A stretch of 64,000 bases of DNA from Mesorhizobium sp. PAMC28654 (lineage in GTDB: Bacteria > Pseudomonadota > Alphaproteobacteria > Rhizobiales > Rhizobiaceae), in NCBI RefSeq assembly GCF_020616515.1, contig NZ_CP085135.1, positions 4,836,001-4,900,000 on the forward strand. The letters are read 5' to 3'. Below the pieces are notes generated by a model. That model saw only the letters and a list, made by a program, of their open reading frames with translations. It ran no database searches and was not told the origin of the DNA. Positions 49,997 through 60,605 of the stretch are shown in pieces (position 1 is the first letter of the stretch; every line of letters starts with the position of its first letter). A program made the translations under genes and the position numbers.

Positions 49997-51277
49997 TTAC
50001 CGTCTTCCCAGCAAACTCCGCATCCGGTTCCGCAGGAGGCGCGCCATGTTGCGGGTCTCGCGGTAGAGGTGAAGCTGTGACGCGGCTTGGCGGACGTGAC
50101 GGTCGGCATCTGGTGTCAGCCCGATGACCAGCGTGCCCATCGGCTTGCGCTCCGTCCATAGCCGGCTCATCACCGGGTGATCGGGTACGGCGCAGGAATC
50201 GGTCATGTCGATGTTGGGATCGTCGAGATGCTGCCTGGTTACCTCGATCATCAGCAGCGTACCCGGCGAATAGGCTGATAGCGTCTCGTCGTAGGCGGTC
50301 TTCCAAGTGTAGGCGACGCCGGCCTCGACGAACACGATCAGGCAGGCGATGGTGCGGCCGTCGAGCGTCAGCGAGTGGATGCGGCACATATCGTGTTCGG
50401 CCAGCCGATGCACGGCCTCGCGGGCGAAGGCGGCGCGGTAGCGGTCAATCGCCATGGCGGTGCGCTCGCGGCCTTTCCACCCGGCCGCCTCCAGCGTCAG
50501 GAAATTTTCAATGGCATGGCGGATCTCATCAGGCCCGCGCGCCACGACATGTTCCAACTGCCCGAGGTCGGCGAGACGTCGCTTCAGCCGGCGGAACTCG
50601 CGATGATGGTGTGAGCGCAACGAGGCTTTCAGATAGTCCTCGCCGTCGAGCTCGCTTTCCAGCACCGGTCTTTCGGCCCTGCCGGTGGTGATCATCGTCA
50701 GGCCGCGTGTCTCGGCCACGGTGGCGAGCAGGCTTGCCACCGGGCCGTCAAGCCGCACATCCGGCAGCACGAACACTTTCGGCAGCTTGAGATGTGGCCT
50801 GGACAGCATGGAGAAGAAATCCTCGACGACGCCGATGGGGTCGTCACGGTCGACAAGCGGCGTGCCGAGTGGGCCAAACGGGCTCGACCACGTGCGCATG
50901 ACGGGGACGCCGAGCGGTATTGCCGGCCGTTCGACGGAGAACGGCACCAGCAAGCGCAGCCGGTTGCGATACTCGTCGCCGTCGCGAATGACGGCCAGCC
51001 GCACTTCACGGTCTTCCAGCCGCGGCATGGCGGGGGCCAGGAAGCGCGGGTTGAAGAAGACATTGGGCTCGACCGTGCGGGCGCAGAGATAATCGAGTTC
51101 CTCGACCAGGTCGAAGCCGGCGGATGCCGGGTACACGGCAAGTTTGCGTTCGGGCCGGTTGTTGGCCAGGATTTCGATATGCGCCGGATCAGCCTCGCGG
51201 ATCAGGCCCGCGAGGCCCGACACCATCGCGCCGGCCGTGCCTCCGCTGGTTTCCTCGAGCAATGGGATGGCCACCAT
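49997..51277 (-). CDS. GNAT-fold acetyltransferase, BcsL/CelD type
   Basis: A 426-residue protein of the Acetyltransf_6 (BcsL/CelD/FemAB-like) group found in cellulose and exopolysaccharide clusters. The central SLRSHHHREFRRLKRRLADLG and FLTLEAAGWKGRERTAM blocks and the later GRTIACLIVFVEAGVAYTWKTAYDETLSAYSPGTLLMIE are typical. It may acylate a polysaccharide or its precursor. Its ATG follows the flippase stop with no gap (TGA-ATG), indicating an operon and translational coupling. Confidence 0.82.
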   Translation of the reverse strand: MVAIPLLEETSGGTAGAMVSGLAGLIREADPAHIEILANNRPERKLAVYPASAGFDLVEELDYLCARTVEPNVFFNPRFLAPAMPRLEDREVRLAVIRDGDEYRNRLRLLVPFSVERPAIPLGVPVMRTWSSPFGPLGTPLVDRDDPIGVVEDFFSMLSRPHLKLPKVFVLPDVRLDGPVASLLATVAETRGLTMITTGRAERPVLESELDGEDYLKASLRSHHHREFRRLKRRLADLGQLEHVVARGPDEIRHAIENFLTLEAAGWKGRERTAMAIDRYRAAFAREAVHRLAEHDMCRIHSLTLDGRTIACLIVFVEAGVAYTWKTAYDETLSAYSPGTLLMIEVTRQHLDDPNIDMTDSCAVPDHPVMSRLWTERKPMGTLVIGLTPDADRHVRQAASQLHLYRETRNMARLLRNRMRSLLGRR

Positions 51278-52678
51278 TCAAGCGTCTCCCTTGGCGGGCA
51301 CGAAAATGAGCATGACGATGCCGAGCTTGCGCCACACGGTGAAGGACAGCGCGCTGGCCTCGAACATCATCGCGAAGGCGGTGGACATTGCCGCCCCCCA
51401 TAGGCCGAAATGCGGGATCAGCACCACGTTGAGGCCGATGTTGAAGGCCAGTGTCATGGCGTAGACCGCGGCGCAGATGTTCTGGTTGCCGCTCATGGTG
51501 AGCAGGCTTTCGCAGGGGCCGACGGCGGCGCGGGCGACGACGCCGAAGACCAGCAGGTACAGAAGCGGATAGCCGGCGGCGAATTCGGGGCCGAACAGCG
51601 TCAGCATGGGCTCGCCCAGCACCAGCACCAGCAGTGCCATGAGCAGTGACGGCCAGAAGGTCCATGACACCGTCTCGCGGGCAAAGGCGGCGAGCCTCTC
51701 GGGCTCGCCATGGGTGAACTGCGCGTAGCGCTGGGCGACACCCGCCTTGACGGCGAAGTAGACGAAATGGACCAGCGCCAGCGTCTTGACCGTGGCGAAA
51801 TAGACGGCGACGTCGTTGGGATCCATATAGGCGCCGACCATCAATACGTCGGCGTTGGTGAGGAGAAAGAAGAAACTTTCGACCAGGAAGATCGGCAGCG
51901 ACACGATGAACCATTCGGCGAAATGCACCTTCATCGGCCCGGCCGGGATCAACCTTTCCATGCGCGTGGTGACGCCGATGAGTTGACCGAGCGTGGTGAC
52001 GTAGGTGGCGGCGATCGAGGCGAAGATCGCGGTCCTGGCGTTTGGCGCATAGCCCGCCAGCAGCATCAGCGCCATGAAAGCGAGGATCAGCACCGGTCGC
52101 ACGAGATAGGTCGGCGACAATGCAAACAGCGCCCAGCTGTTCGCCCTCGACTGGCCCTGCAACAGGTCGGAAAGCGCAATCATCGGCAGGCAGATGACGC
52201 CAAGGATGAACGGCACGACATAGTAGCTTTCGAGCCATGGCGAGAACAGCCAGACACCGAGCGCGCCCAGGCCCGCGATCGCGGTCGAGGCCACCAGCAC
52301 GAACTGCCTGCTGGCAACCACGATGCCACGCAACTCGTCCATCAGGCCGCGCTCGCGGTATTCGGGAATGAAGCGGATAACGGAGGTATGGAAGCCAAGG
52401 CAGGCGAGGTTGCCGACAATGACCATCGTCACCCAGACCAGGACGAAGATGCCGTATTCGAAAGACCCTATCCAGCGCGCCATCAAGACCTGGCTGACGA
52501 AGGCGATGACGGCGCTGATGATGCGAATGGAGAAGGCGATAAGCGACATGCGGCTGGCTTCGCCGCGCTCGTCGGCGGTGAACAGCACGGCATCGATGCG
52601 CCCAAGCAGCGGATTTATACGCAGCGCCAAACGCTGCGGCAAAAACCGCCCGGCCGTCGTTGCCGCGGAAAAGCGCAC
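51278..52678 (-). CDS. Polysaccharide flippase (MATE/Wzx-type)
   Basis: A 466-residue inner-membrane protein with about 12-14 helices, of the polysaccharide transporter (Wzx-like) family that flips lipid-linked oligosaccharide to the periplasm. The start is GTG at 52678 with GGAG 11 bases upstream; an internal ATG at 52549 would remove a 43-residue cytoplasmic head. It is directly coupled to the acetyltransferase gene downstream. The lipid-linked sugar is unknown. Confidence 0.85.
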   Translation of the reverse strand: MRFSAATTAGRFLPQRLALRINPLLGRIDAVLFTADERGEASRMSLIAFSIRIISAVIAFVSQVLMARWIGSFEYGIFVLVWVTMVIVGNLACLGFHTSVIRFIPEYRERGLMDELRGIVVASRQFVLVASTAIAGLGALGVWLFSPWLESYYVVPFILGVICLPMIALSDLLQGQSRANSWALFALSPTYLVRPVLILAFMALMLLAGYAPNARTAIFASIAATYVTTLGQLIGVTTRMERLIPAGPMKVHFAEWFIVSLPIFLVESFFFLLTNADVLMVGAYMDPNDVAVYFATVKTLALVHFVYFAVKAGVAQRYAQFTHGEPERLAAFARETVSWTFWPSLLMALLVLVLGEPMLTLFGPEFAAGYPLLYLLVFGVVARAAVGPCESLLTMSGNQNICAAVYAMTLAFNIGLNVVLIPHFGLWGAAMSTAFAMMFEASALSFTVWRKLGIVMLIFVPAKGDA

Positions 52679-52798
52679 CCACCAGTCTCCGTTTTCCGCC
52701 TATTTCCAGACCTTGGGTATATGCAAAACACATTAAGAAACGGTTGGGTGGGTCGTCCTTGCCGTTTTGGGAAACGCGGTGATGGCGTAAGGAAGTTC

Positions 52799-53725
52799 TT
52801 AAGGCGTACTCACGAGCCGATCGCCGACCCCGCCGAGATATCTGTCCCAGATATAATCGCTCAACAGCTGGCGATGCTCCGCTCCGCGATGGTGACGCGT
52901 GTTGGTCTGTTGCGCGTAGGATGATCCGCCGACGTGGAACATGGTTCCTTCAAACAGCTCATGTTCGCCCGTCGCCCCGCCGAAGGTGACAGGGATAAAA
53001 CTCATCTCGACGGTCGCGACGTCTTCTTCAGCGAGATGCGAGTAGAGCGGCAACCAGTTTCCGCCCCCTGTATCGAGCCCCAGTTCCATTCGAGGCGTGA
53101 AATCCATGGCGACATTCTCGACGGCGGAGAACCGGAAGAAACAGAACCCTCCCCAAAGACACCATTGGCGATCATTCCTGCTCGCCTTGTAACGGAAGTT
53201 CTCCGTTGGCCCGAACTTCAGGCCGAAGACCTTCTTCCCCTCCATGCGGCCGGGCATGTCGAAAGGCGCGATGGGAAAACAGTCATGGTCGATGAAACCG
53301 AACAATTCCGGCCGGACGTGTCTCACGATGTTGTCGAAGACCCAGTTCACCGCCGTCCCGTGAGAACGGGACCAGTGGCGTTCGCGATTGCGGGGCAAGC
53401 TGAAGTAAGGTACTCCCCGCTGTCGGCAGATGTCCTCTATCGACTTTCGGGCCGCCTCGTCCGACGAATTGTCGACCACGACAAGGAGCATTCCCGTCGG
53501 ATGGATCTGCCAGGCCTTGGTCAGAGCGTCGATCACCCAAGGCGTATTGAAGGCGATGGTGAAGCAGAGACGGCTTGAGCCTGATGAGCGCAATATCCCG
53601 GCGAATTCGCGAGCTCTCGCTGCTCCCTGAGCGCGAAAGTATCGGTAAAAAAGCCTGTCCCTTACAAACTTGAGACGTCCGACGACGCGACTTCTGCCGA
53701 TCGCGTCGGCGATTTTCTTGGGCAT
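52799..53725 (-). CDS. Putative glycosyltransferase (GT-A-like)
   Basis: A 308-residue protein of unclear family. Residues GMLLVVVDNSSDEAARKS resemble the nucleotide-sugar strand of GT-A enzymes, and GFIDHDCFPI contains a DHD motif in the place of the metal-binding DxD. No membrane segment is visible. Context with a flippase and acetyltransferase on the same strand supports a role in surface glycan building. Not strongly assignable; it may also be a related nucleotide-diphospho-sugar transferase. Confidence 0.6.
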   Translation of the reverse strand: MPKKIADAIGRSRVVGRLKFVRDRLFYRYFRAQGAARAREFAGILRSSGSSRLCFTIAFNTPWVIDALTKAWQIHPTGMLLVVVDNSSDEAARKSIEDICRQRGVPYFSLPRNRERHWSRSHGTAVNWVFDNIVRHVRPELFGFIDHDCFPIAPFDMPGRMEGKKVFGLKFGPTENFRYKASRNDRQWCLWGGFCFFRFSAVENVAMDFTPRMELGLDTGGGNWLPLYSHLAEEDVATVEMSFIPVTFGGATGEHELFEGTMFHVGGSSYAQQTNTRHHRGAEHRQLLSDYIWDRYLGGVGDRLVSTP

Positions 53726-53742
53726 TTCTCCCGCCAGACGCC

Positions 53743-56475
53743 TTAAGCAAACGCCCCATGACAGTGCTTGTACTTCTTGCCGGAGCCGCAGGGGCAGGCC
53801 TCGTTACGGCCAACCTTGCCCCATGTCGCCTGATTGTTCGGATCGCGGTCCTCGGGAGCAACGATGGCGGCTGTTTCCGGACGGACAAGAAGGGCGGTGT
53901 TGCCGTCCTCGAAGTCGTTCTCGCCGGTGGTGCCGTCGATATGCATGCCGAACATGTCCGGCGCCTCGGGTGGCGGGGCTTCGGCGGCCTGGCGGACCAG
54001 TTCGACGCGCATCAACTGCGCGGTGACCGCCTGGCGCAGATTGCCCAGCATTGCCTGGAACAGCTCGAACGCCTCGCTCTTGTATTCCTGCAGCGGGTCG
54101 CGCTGGGCGTAGCCGCGGAAGCCGACGACCGAGCGCAGATGGTCGAGATTGACGATGTGCTCGCGCCAAAGATGGTCGAGCGACTGCAATACCACCGAGC
54201 GCTCGACATAGGTCATCACCTCTGGGCCGAAGCGCTCGGAGCGCTCCTTGGCGGCGACCTCGGCGGCCTGTGATATGCGCTCGCGGATATCGTCCTCGGC
54301 GATGCCTTCTTCCTTGACCCAATCCTCGATCGGCAAATCGAGGTTGAGGAACTCGGCCACCTCGGCCTTAAGGCCGGCGGCGTTCCACTGCTCGGCATAG
54401 GCATTTTCGGGGATCGCCTTGGCGACGATCTCGTCGATGACGCCCTCGCGCATCTCGGTGATGGTCTCGGTCAGGCCTTCGCCATCCATCAGTTCGATGC
54501 GCTGCTCGAACACCACCTTGCGCTGGTCGTTCGACACGTCGTCATATTTCAAAAGGTTCTTGCGGATGTCGAAATTGCGCGCCTCGACCTTCATCTGCGC
54601 CTTTTCCAGCGCCTTGTTGATCCAGGGGTGGATGATCGCTTCGTCTTCCTTGAGGCCGAGCTTCTGCAGCATGCCGTCCATGCGCTCGGAGCCGAAGATG
54701 CGCATCAGGTCATCCTGCAACGACAGGAAAAATTTCGAACGGCCGGGGTCGCCCTGGCGGCCGGAGCGGCCGCGAAGCTGGTTGTCGATGCGTCGGCTCT
54801 CGTGGCGCTCGGTGGCCAGCACGTAGAGGCCGCCGGCGGCAAGCGCCTTTTCCTTCAGGCGGGCGATATCCTCGCGGATGGCCTTTTCCATGGCCTCGCG
54901 CTCGGGGCCTTCAGGCATGTCGCCAAGCTCGTCGGCGATGCGCATTTCGGCGTTGCCGCCGAGCTGGATGTCGGTGCCGCGGCCGGCCATGTTGGTGGCG
55001 ATGGTGATGGCGCCGGGCTTGCCGGCCTGGGCGACGATCGCCGCCTCGCGCTCATGGTGGCGGGCGTTCAGCACCTCGAAGTCCTTGAAGCCGTCCTTGC
55101 GCAGGCGCTCGGCCAGCTGCTCGGATTTCTCGATCGAGGTCGTGCCGACCAGCGTCGGCTGGCCCTTGGCGCTGGCTTCGCGGATCTCCTTGACGATCGC
55201 CTTGTATTTCTCCTCGACCGTCCGGTAGACCTCGTCGTCCTCGTCCTTGCGGATGACCGGCAGGTTGGTCGGGATCTCGGTGACGTCGAGATTGTAGATG
55301 TTGCCGAATTCCTCGGCCTCGGTCAGCGCGGTGCCGGTCATGCCGGCCAGCTTCTTGTAGAGGCGGAAATAATTCTGGAAGGTGACGGAGGCGAGCGTCT
55401 GGTTCTCCGGCTGGATCGCCACATGCTCCTTGGCTTCCAGCGCCTGGTGCAGGCCTTCCGAATAGCGGCGGCCGGGCATCATGCGGCCGGTGAACTCGTC
55501 GATGATGACGATCTCGCCGTTGCGCACGATGTAGTCCTTATCCTTCTGGAACAGCCGGTGAGCCTTCAGCGCATTGTTGACGTGGTGGACGATGGCCACG
55601 TTCTCGACGTCATAAAGCGACTCACCCTTGAGCAGGTCGGCGTCGCGCAGAAGGTTCTCCAGCTTCTCCGTGCCGTCCTCGGTGAAGATCGAGGTCTTCT
55701 GCTTCTCATCGATCTCGTAATCTTCCGGCTGCAGCTGGATGATGAAGGTGTCGATGGTGTTGTACATTTCCGAACGGTCCTCAAGCGGACCGGAAATGAT
55801 CAGCGGCGTGCGCGCCTCGTCGACCAGGATGGAGTCGACTTCGTCGACGATCGCGTAGTTGTGACCGCGCTGCACCATCTGGGCGCGTTCGTATTTCATG
55901 TTGTCGCGCAGATAGTCGAAGCCGAGCTCGTTGTTGGTGGCGTAGGTGACATCGGAGGCGTAGGCGATGCTGCGTTCCTCGTCGGACAGGCCGTGCACGA
56001 TGACGCCGACCGAGAGGCCAAGGAACTTGTAGACGCGGCCCATCCATTCGGAGTCGCGCGTGGCGAGATAGTCGTTGACGGTGACGACGTGGACGCCTTT
56101 GCCGGCGAGCGCGTTGAGATAGACAGGCAGGGTCGCGACCAGGGTCTTGCCCTCGCCGGTGCGCATCTCGGCGATACCGCCATTGTGCAGCACCATGCCG
56201 CCAATCAACTGCACATCGAAGGGGCGCATGCCGAGCACGCGGCGCGCGGCTTCGCGCGCGGTGGCGAATGCCGGCACAAGCAAATCGTCCAGAGTGGCGC
56301 CGTTGGCGATGTCCTGGCGGAACTTCGCGGTGCGGCCAACCAGCTCCTCGTCGGAGAGCGCCCGCATTTCGTTTTCCATGGCATTGATCGCCTCGACACG
56401 AGGCCGGGTCGACTTGACCCGACGGTCGTTGGAGGAGCCGAAAACCTTACGGGCGAAACCGCCGAGACTGACCAT
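53743..56475 (-). CDS. secA: Preprotein translocase ATPase SecA
   Basis: The motor that drives unfolded proteins through SecYEG. The 910-residue protein has Walker A RTGEGKT (105-111), the [16 protein letters not shown]alker B region, helicase motif [14 protein letters not shown], and [13 protein letters not shown]. The C-terminal zinc-binding tail [18 protein letters not shown] binds SecB and lipid. It is a single complete copy, 17 bp from the putative glycosyltransferase gene, and its start is 266 bp from the divergent ppiC-like gene. Confidence 0.97.
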   Translation of the reverse strand: MVSLGGFARKVFGSSNDRRVKSTRPRVEAINAMENEMRALSDEELVGRTAKFRQDIANGATLDDLLVPAFATAREAARRVLGMRPFDVQLIGGMVLHNGGIAEMRTGEGKTLVATLPVYLNALAGKGVHVVTVNDYLATRDSEWMGRVYKFLGLSVGVIVHGLSDEERSIAYASDVTYATNNELGFDYLRDNMKYERAQMVQRGHNYAIVDEVDSILVDEARTPLIISGPLEDRSEMYNTIDTFIIQLQPEDYEIDEKQKTSIFTEDGTEKLENLLRDADLLKGESLYDVENVAIVHHVNNALKAHRLFQKDKDYIVRNGEIVIIDEFTGRMMPGRRYSEGLHQALEAKEHVAIQPENQTLASVTFQNYFRLYKKLAGMTGTALTEAEEFGNIYNLDVTEIPTNLPVIRKDEDDEVYRTVEEKYKAIVKEIREASAKGQPTLVGTTSIEKSEQLAERLRKDGFKDFEVLNARHHEREAAIVAQAGKPGAITIATNMAGRGTDIQLGGNAEMRIADELGDMPEGPEREAMEKAIREDIARLKEKALAAGGLYVLATERHESRRIDNQLRGRSGRQGDPGRSKFFLSLQDDLMRIFGSERMDGMLQKLGLKEDEAIIHPWINKALEKAQMKVEARNFDIRKNLLKYDDVSNDQRKVVFEQRIELMDGEGLTETITEMREGVIDEIVAKAIPENAYAEQWNAAGLKAEVAEFLNLDLPIEDWVKEEGIAEDDIRERISQAAEVAAKERSERFGPEVMTYVERSVVLQSLDHLWREHIVNLDHLRSVVGFRGYAQRDPLQEYKSEAFELFQAMLGNLRQAVTAQLMRVELVRQAAEAPPPEAPDMFGMHIDGTTGENDFEDGNTALLVRPETAAIVAPEDRDPNNQATWGKVGRNEACPCGSGKKYKHCHGAFA

Positions 56476-56741
56476 CCAATGGTCCTTTCGATAGCATTCG
56501 TATCATCAACAAGACGAGTACCGGCCGGCCCCGTCAAATCCGCGTGAACGCACCGCCTGAACGCGGGCAAACACAAACAGCGCCCGGAAAACGGTTCTGG
56601 ACGCAAAGTCGTTGGACAGATAAGAGGGGGCTGAACTGATGTCAACGTCGCGCTCGTCCTGCCGTGTGCGCCAAATTCCGCCACAATCTGGCTGATCTGG
56701 AAACCATTCCTCCTCAACAATCCCCCATCGGAGTCATGTTC

Positions 56742-57659
56742 ATGTCCCTATTGTTCCGCCGCGCGTCGCTTGCCAGCCTTGGTCTGGCATTCGGGCTGTC
56801 GGCTTTTTCGCTGTCGCCGCTTATGGCGCAGGAAGCCGCTCCCGCCCAACCGGACGTCACGGCGCCGGCCGCCGCGCCGGTCGACCCGAACACCGTGGTC
56901 GCCACGATCAACGGCCAGCCGCTCACCGAGGCGGACCTTGTGCTTGCCGAAGGCGAGCTGTCGCAGCAGTTCGCGCAACTGCCGCCCGAGCAGCGCCGCG
57001 CCGCCGCACTTTCGGCGGCCATCGAAATCCGCGTCATGGCGGCCCAGGCTGTCACCACCGGCCTCGACAAGGATCCCGACTTCCAGCGCCGCATGGCGTT
57101 CCTGCAGCAGCGCGCGCTGCATGGCGAGATGGTCGAGAAGGGTGTCGTCGACAAGGTCACCGATGCCGAGGTTCGCGCCCGCTACGACCAGGAAATCGCC
57201 AACACGCCGCCCGCCAACGAGGTGCATGCCCGTCACATCCTCGTGAAGACGAAGGAAGAGGCCGAGGCTATCATCAAGCAACTCGACGGCGGCGCCGATT
57301 TCCAGAAACTCGCCAACGAACACACCAGCGATCCGAGCGGCAAGACCAATGGCGGCGATCTCGGCTGGTTCGGGCCTGGCCAGATGGTCCCGGAATTCGA
57401 CAAGGCGGCCTTCGCGCTCGAGGTCGGCAAATACACCGAGCAGCCGGTGCAGTCGCAGTTCGGCTGGCATGTCATCAAGCTTGAGGACAAGCGCACCAAG
57501 CAGCCGCCGGCGTTTGACGACGTCAAGGACCAGGCCAAGCAGGCGGTTATCCGCGACAAGTATTTCGCGCTGGTCAAGTCGCTGCGCGCCGAAGCCAAGG
57601 TGGAAATTCCCGACGCCAACCTGAAGAAGGCCGTCGATACGCTGGAAAGCGCCAAGTAG
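56742..57659 (+). CDS. Periplasmic parvulin-type peptidyl-prolyl isomerase
   Basis: A 305-residue secreted foldase with a signal peptide (MSLLFRRASLASLGLAFGLSAFSLSPLMA), an N-terminal SurA/PrsA-like helical region, and one parvulin domain (about 150-245; EVHARHILVKTKEEAEAIIKQLDGGADF and GGDLGWFGPGQMVPEFDKAAF). ATG 56742 has GGAG 8 bases upstream, better placed than ATG 56736. It is divergent from secA and followed by a clear terminator. Confidence 0.88.
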   Translation: MSLLFRRASLASLGLAFGLSAFSLSPLMAQEAAPAQPDVTAPAAAPVDPNTVVATINGQPLTEADLVLAEGELSQQFAQLPPEQRRAAALSAAIEIRVMAAQAVTTGLDKDPDFQRRMAFLQQRALHGEMVEKGVVDKVTDAEVRARYDQEIANTPPANEVHARHILVKTKEEAEAIIKQLDGGADFQKLANEHTSDPSGKTNGGDLGWFGPGQMVPEFDKAAFALEVGKYTEQPVQSQFGWHVIKLEDKRTKQPPAFDDVKDQAKQAVIRDKYFALVKSLRAEAKVEIPDANLKKAVDTLESAK

Positions 57660-57676
57660 GCTGAGCAACTCTGGAA

Positions 57677-57717
57677 GGGCGCGGCGAGCGGCTTGCTTGC
57701 CGCGCCCTTTTGTTTTT
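57677..57717 (+). terminator. Rho-independent terminator after the parvulin gene
   Basis: GGGCGCGGC (57677-57685) and GCCGCGCCC (57699-57707) form a 9-bp stem, followed by TTTTGTTTTT. It begins 18 bp after the stop and ends at the convergent TetR gene, so it may serve both strands. Confidence 0.88.
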
Positions 57718-58331
57718 CAGCGGCTGCCTGTCCTGCTGGTTTTGCTGGCGATGCCTTGCATCACGTAGCGGACCGTTTCGCGTATCGTGGCCTCGTTCTC
57801 GTCGAGGCGATCGGTCAAAAGACGCGTCCAGGCCCAGGAGGCGATCAGGTCCGCGACAATAGCGGCGTCGATATCCTCAGCGACTTCGCCCCGCGCCTGG
57901 GCGCGCTCGACCATCTGCCCGGTATGGCCGTGCCGGCCCTTTGCGTAGTCTGCCAGCGCCGCGGCGGCCGTCGGGTCCGATTGCGCTTCGGCGACCAGCG
58001 ATCTGAACACGCTGCCCGACGATGTTTCACGCCAGTGCGACAACAGGCTCTTCAGGAAACCGACGAGATCTTCCTCCAGCCATCCGGTGTCGGGAATGTC
58101 GACGCGTTTCTGGCGCTGGTAGACTTCGAGCAGCAACGCGGCCTTGCTTGGCCACCAGCGATAGATGGTCGGCTTTCCGGCGCGGGCGCGCCGCGCCACC
58201 GCCTCGATCGAAAAGCCCGAATAGCCGGCTTCGACCAGCACCGCCTCGGCGGCGTCGAGAATGGCGCCCGCACTGGCGGGATTGCGTCGGGCGCCGATCG
58301 ATTTGCGTCCCCGATCCGCGTCGTCAGCCAT
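57717..58331 (-). CDS. TetR-family transcriptional regulator
   Basis: A 204-residue regulator with an N-terminal helix-turn-helix (about 18-62, AILDAAEAVLVEAGYSGFSIEAVARRARAGKPTIYRWWPSKAALLLEVY) and a ligand-binding C-terminal domain. It is divergent from argJ, across 242 bp. A partly palindromic GAACCGGACCGTTC lies 57 bp upstream of its start and may be its own operator. Which target it regulates is unknown. Confidence 0.85.
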   Translation of the reverse strand: MADDADRGRKSIGARRNPASAGAILDAAEAVLVEAGYSGFSIEAVARRARAGKPTIYRWWPSKAALLLEVYQRQKRVDIPDTGWLEEDLVGFLKSLLSHWRETSSGSVFRSLVAEAQSDPTAAAALADYAKGRHGHTGQMVERAQARGEVAEDIDAAIVADLIASWAWTRLLTDRLDENEATIRETVRYVMQGIASKTSRTGSR

Positions 58332-58387
58332 TCCGTGTCCTCGTCAACGAATCTCACCGGCGACAATACACGGACTCCTGGTGAAAC

Positions 58388-58401
58388 GAACCGGACCGTT
58401 C
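58388..58401. promoter_or_regulatory. Candidate TetR operator (GAAC...GTTC)
   Basis: GAACCGGACCGTTC has 4-bp palindromic ends and a partly symmetric middle, of the size and AACCG-type seen at some TetR operators. It lies in the divergent region, 57 bp before the TetR start. The remaining bases of this 242-bp gap show nothing recognised. Confidence 0.3.
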
Positions 58402-58573
58402 TGTAGCTATGTCCTGGGTGGTTCAGCGGAGACGCCGGAACTTTCCCGGCGAATGAGACGCCAGAAGGCGTCATGCCCCGGCCATTGCGGCAGCCGCGAA
58501 AACGCCTTGCGCCGGCGCGTCGTATCGGGCAAACCGACCGTTCCCCTTGCGTTTTTTGCCGCCCGAGGTCTCC

Positions 58574-59815
58574 ATGTCCACATCGATTTCGCCGCTCGCG
58601 CCGAAGAAATATCCCAAAATGCCGGCCATGGAGGGCGTGCGCATCGCCACCGCCGAAGCCGGGATAAAGTACAAGAACCGCACCGATCTGCTTGCCATGG
58701 TCTTTGATGCCGGGACAGCGGTCGCCGGTGTGTTCACCAAGTCGAAATGCCCGTCGGCCCCGGTCGACTTCTGCCGGCAGAACCTTGGCGGCGGCAAGGC
58801 GCGGGTGCTGATCGTCAATTCCGGAAACGCCAACGCCTTCACCGGCAGGAAGGGGCGCGAGTCCACGGCAATGACGGGCGAAGCGGCGGCGAAAGCGGTC
58901 GGCTGCGCGGCGGGCGAGGTCTTTCTTGCGTCCACCGGTGTCATCGGCGAGCCGCTCGATACGAGCAAATTCAGCCATCTGCTGGCCGGGTTGGTCAAGG
59001 ACGGCAAGCCGGACCTGTGGACCGAGGCGGCCAAGGCGATCATGACCACCGACACCTATCCGAAGGTGGCGACCGCCACGGTCAAGCTCGGCGACACGGA
59101 GGTCACCATCAACGGTATCGCCAAGGGCGCCGGCATGATCGCGCCCGACATGGCGACGATGCTTTCCTTCATCGCCACGGACGCGCCGATCGCGGCCTCC
59201 GTGTTGCAGGACCTGTTGTCGCGTGGCACGGCCAAGACCTTCAATGCGGTGACGGTCGACAGTGATACCTCGACCAGCGACACGCTGCTGATCTTTGCCA
59301 CGGGCGCGGCCGCCAAGCGTGGCGCGCCTTCCATCAGCGACCCGAAGGATGCACGCCTCGGCGCGTTCCGCCGCGCGCTCGGCAAGGTGCTGAAATCGCT
59401 GGCGCTGCAGGTGGTGCGCGACGGCGAGGGTGCCCGCAAGCAGGTCGAAGTCACCGTCACCGGCGCGAAGTCGGCCAAGTCGGCCAAGCGCATCGCACTG
59501 TCGATCGCCAATTCGCCACTGGTCAAGACGGCGGTGGCTGGCGAGGACGCCAATTGGGGGCGCGTGGTCATGGCCGTCGGCAAGGCCGGCGAACCGGCTG
59601 ACCGCGACCGGCTGTCGATCTGGTTCGGCGACAACCGGCTGGCGCATGAGGGCGAGCGCGATCCGACCTATTCCGAGGAAGCGACATCGACCTATATGAA
59701 GCGCGATGATATCCGCATCCGCGCCGATGTCGGCATCGGCCGCGGCAAGGCGACGGTGTGGACCTGCGACCTCACCAAGGAATATGTCGCCATCAATGGT
59801 GACTATCGGAGTTGA
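58574..59815 (+). CDS. argJ: Bifunctional ornithine acetyltransferase / N-acetylglutamate synthase ArgJ
   Basis: Recycles the acetyl group in arginine synthesis. The 413-residue precursor carries the self-cleavage site between Ala194 and the nucleophile Thr195 in [16 protein letters not shown]. The conserved [10 protein letters not shown] and [14 protein letters not shown] blocks are present. ATG 58574 ([26 protein letters not shown]) gives the family's usual beginning. It is followed directly by a GNAT gene. Confidence 0.95.
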   Translation: MSTSISPLAPKKYPKMPAMEGVRIATAEAGIKYKNRTDLLAMVFDAGTAVAGVFTKSKCPSAPVDFCRQNLGGGKARVLIVNSGNANAFTGRKGRESTAMTGEAAAKAVGCAAGEVFLASTGVIGEPLDTSKFSHLLAGLVKDGKPDLWTEAAKAIMTTDTYPKVATATVKLGDTEVTINGIAKGAGMIAPDMATMLSFIATDAPIAASVLQDLLSRGTAKTFNAVTVDSDTSTSDTLLIFATGAAAKRGAPSISDPKDARLGAFRRALGKVLKSLALQVVRDGEGARKQVEVTVTGAKSAKSAKRIALSIANSPLVKTAVAGEDANWGRVVMAVGKAGEPADRDRLSIWFGDNRLAHEGERDPTYSEEATSTYMKRDDIRIRADVGIGRGKATVWTCDLTKEYVAINGDYRS

Positions 59816-59820
59816 CGGCA

Positions 59821-60597
59821 TTGGTTTCCAGACATCCGGCAAGCGTGCTCGCCATCGTGCGGCGCTATGAAGCGGCGGGCTTTCGCGCCTGGCCGGCGGC
59901 AGCTGTCCACTATGACGGAACCTGGGTGGTGCGGCTGACAGCCGGTCATCCAGCCAAGCGGTTGAATTCGGTCAACCCGCTCGACCCCGGTGATATCCAG
60001 CACATTGCCGAGCGCATCGGCCGGGCCAGCCGGCGTTTCGAAGCCTATGGCAGGCCGCTGACCTTCCGCGTCTCGCCGTTGTCGGGTCCTGATCTTTCCA
60101 AGCATCTCGACAGGGAGGGCTGGAGCAGCTTCGCCGAATCGCTGGTCATGCGGTTGCCGCTGGCGGACGCTCAGCTTGATGCCGCCATGGACCAGATTCC
60201 GCTCAAGGACATCAGCCGCTTCATCGGTGCCGCCATCAAGGTCAGCGGCTCGGATGTCTCGTTGCGGCCCGGCCTGTCGGAGATCATCGGCGCCATCCAG
60301 CCGGAAGCCGGGCTGTTCGCCCTGGAGCAAGGTACAGAGCCGCTGGCCACGCTGATCTGCGTGCATGATGGGGATCTCGCCGGATTGTTCGAGATCGCCA
60401 CCGACAGATCGGTGCGCAACCAGGGCCACGGTCGCCACCTGATCCTGTCGGCATTGAAATGGGCGCGGCTGCGTGGTGCGCGGGAAGCCTGGCTGCAGGT
60501 CGAGGCCGATAATGCGCCCGCGCTGGCGCTCTATCGGTCGCTCGGCTTCAATGAAGTCTATCGCTATCACTATCGCCGGCCGCCTGTTCTTGAGTGA
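59821..60597 (+). CDS. GNAT-family N-acetyltransferase
   Basis: A 258-residue protein with a C-terminal GNAT fold: VRNQGHGRHLILSALKWARLRGAREAWLQVEADNAPALALYRSLGFNEVYRYHYR contains the acetyl-CoA loop RNQGHG. The start may be TTG 59821 (GGAG 9 bases upstream) or TTG 59812, which overlaps the argJ stop; both are rare codons. It is probably co-transcribed with argJ and mutT. The substrate is unknown. Confidence 0.83.
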   Translation: MVSRHPASVLAIVRRYEAAGFRAWPAAAVHYDGTWVVRLTAGHPAKRLNSVNPLDPGDIQHIAERIGRASRRFEAYGRPLTFRVSPLSGPDLSKHLDREGWSSFAESLVMRLPLADAQLDAAMDQIPLKDISRFIGAAIKVSGSDVSLRPGLSEIIGAIQPEAGLFALEQGTEPLATLICVHDGDLAGLFEIATDRSVRNQGHGRHLILSALKWARLRGAREAWLQVEADNAPALALYRSLGFNEVYRYHYRRPPVLE

Positions 60598-60605
60598 GAT
60601 TGGGC

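Noticed and set aside
54628..56547. A 639-codon plus-strand open frame inside secA
   Set aside because: SecA is certain on the other strand; the antisense frame is a by-product of GC-rich third positions.
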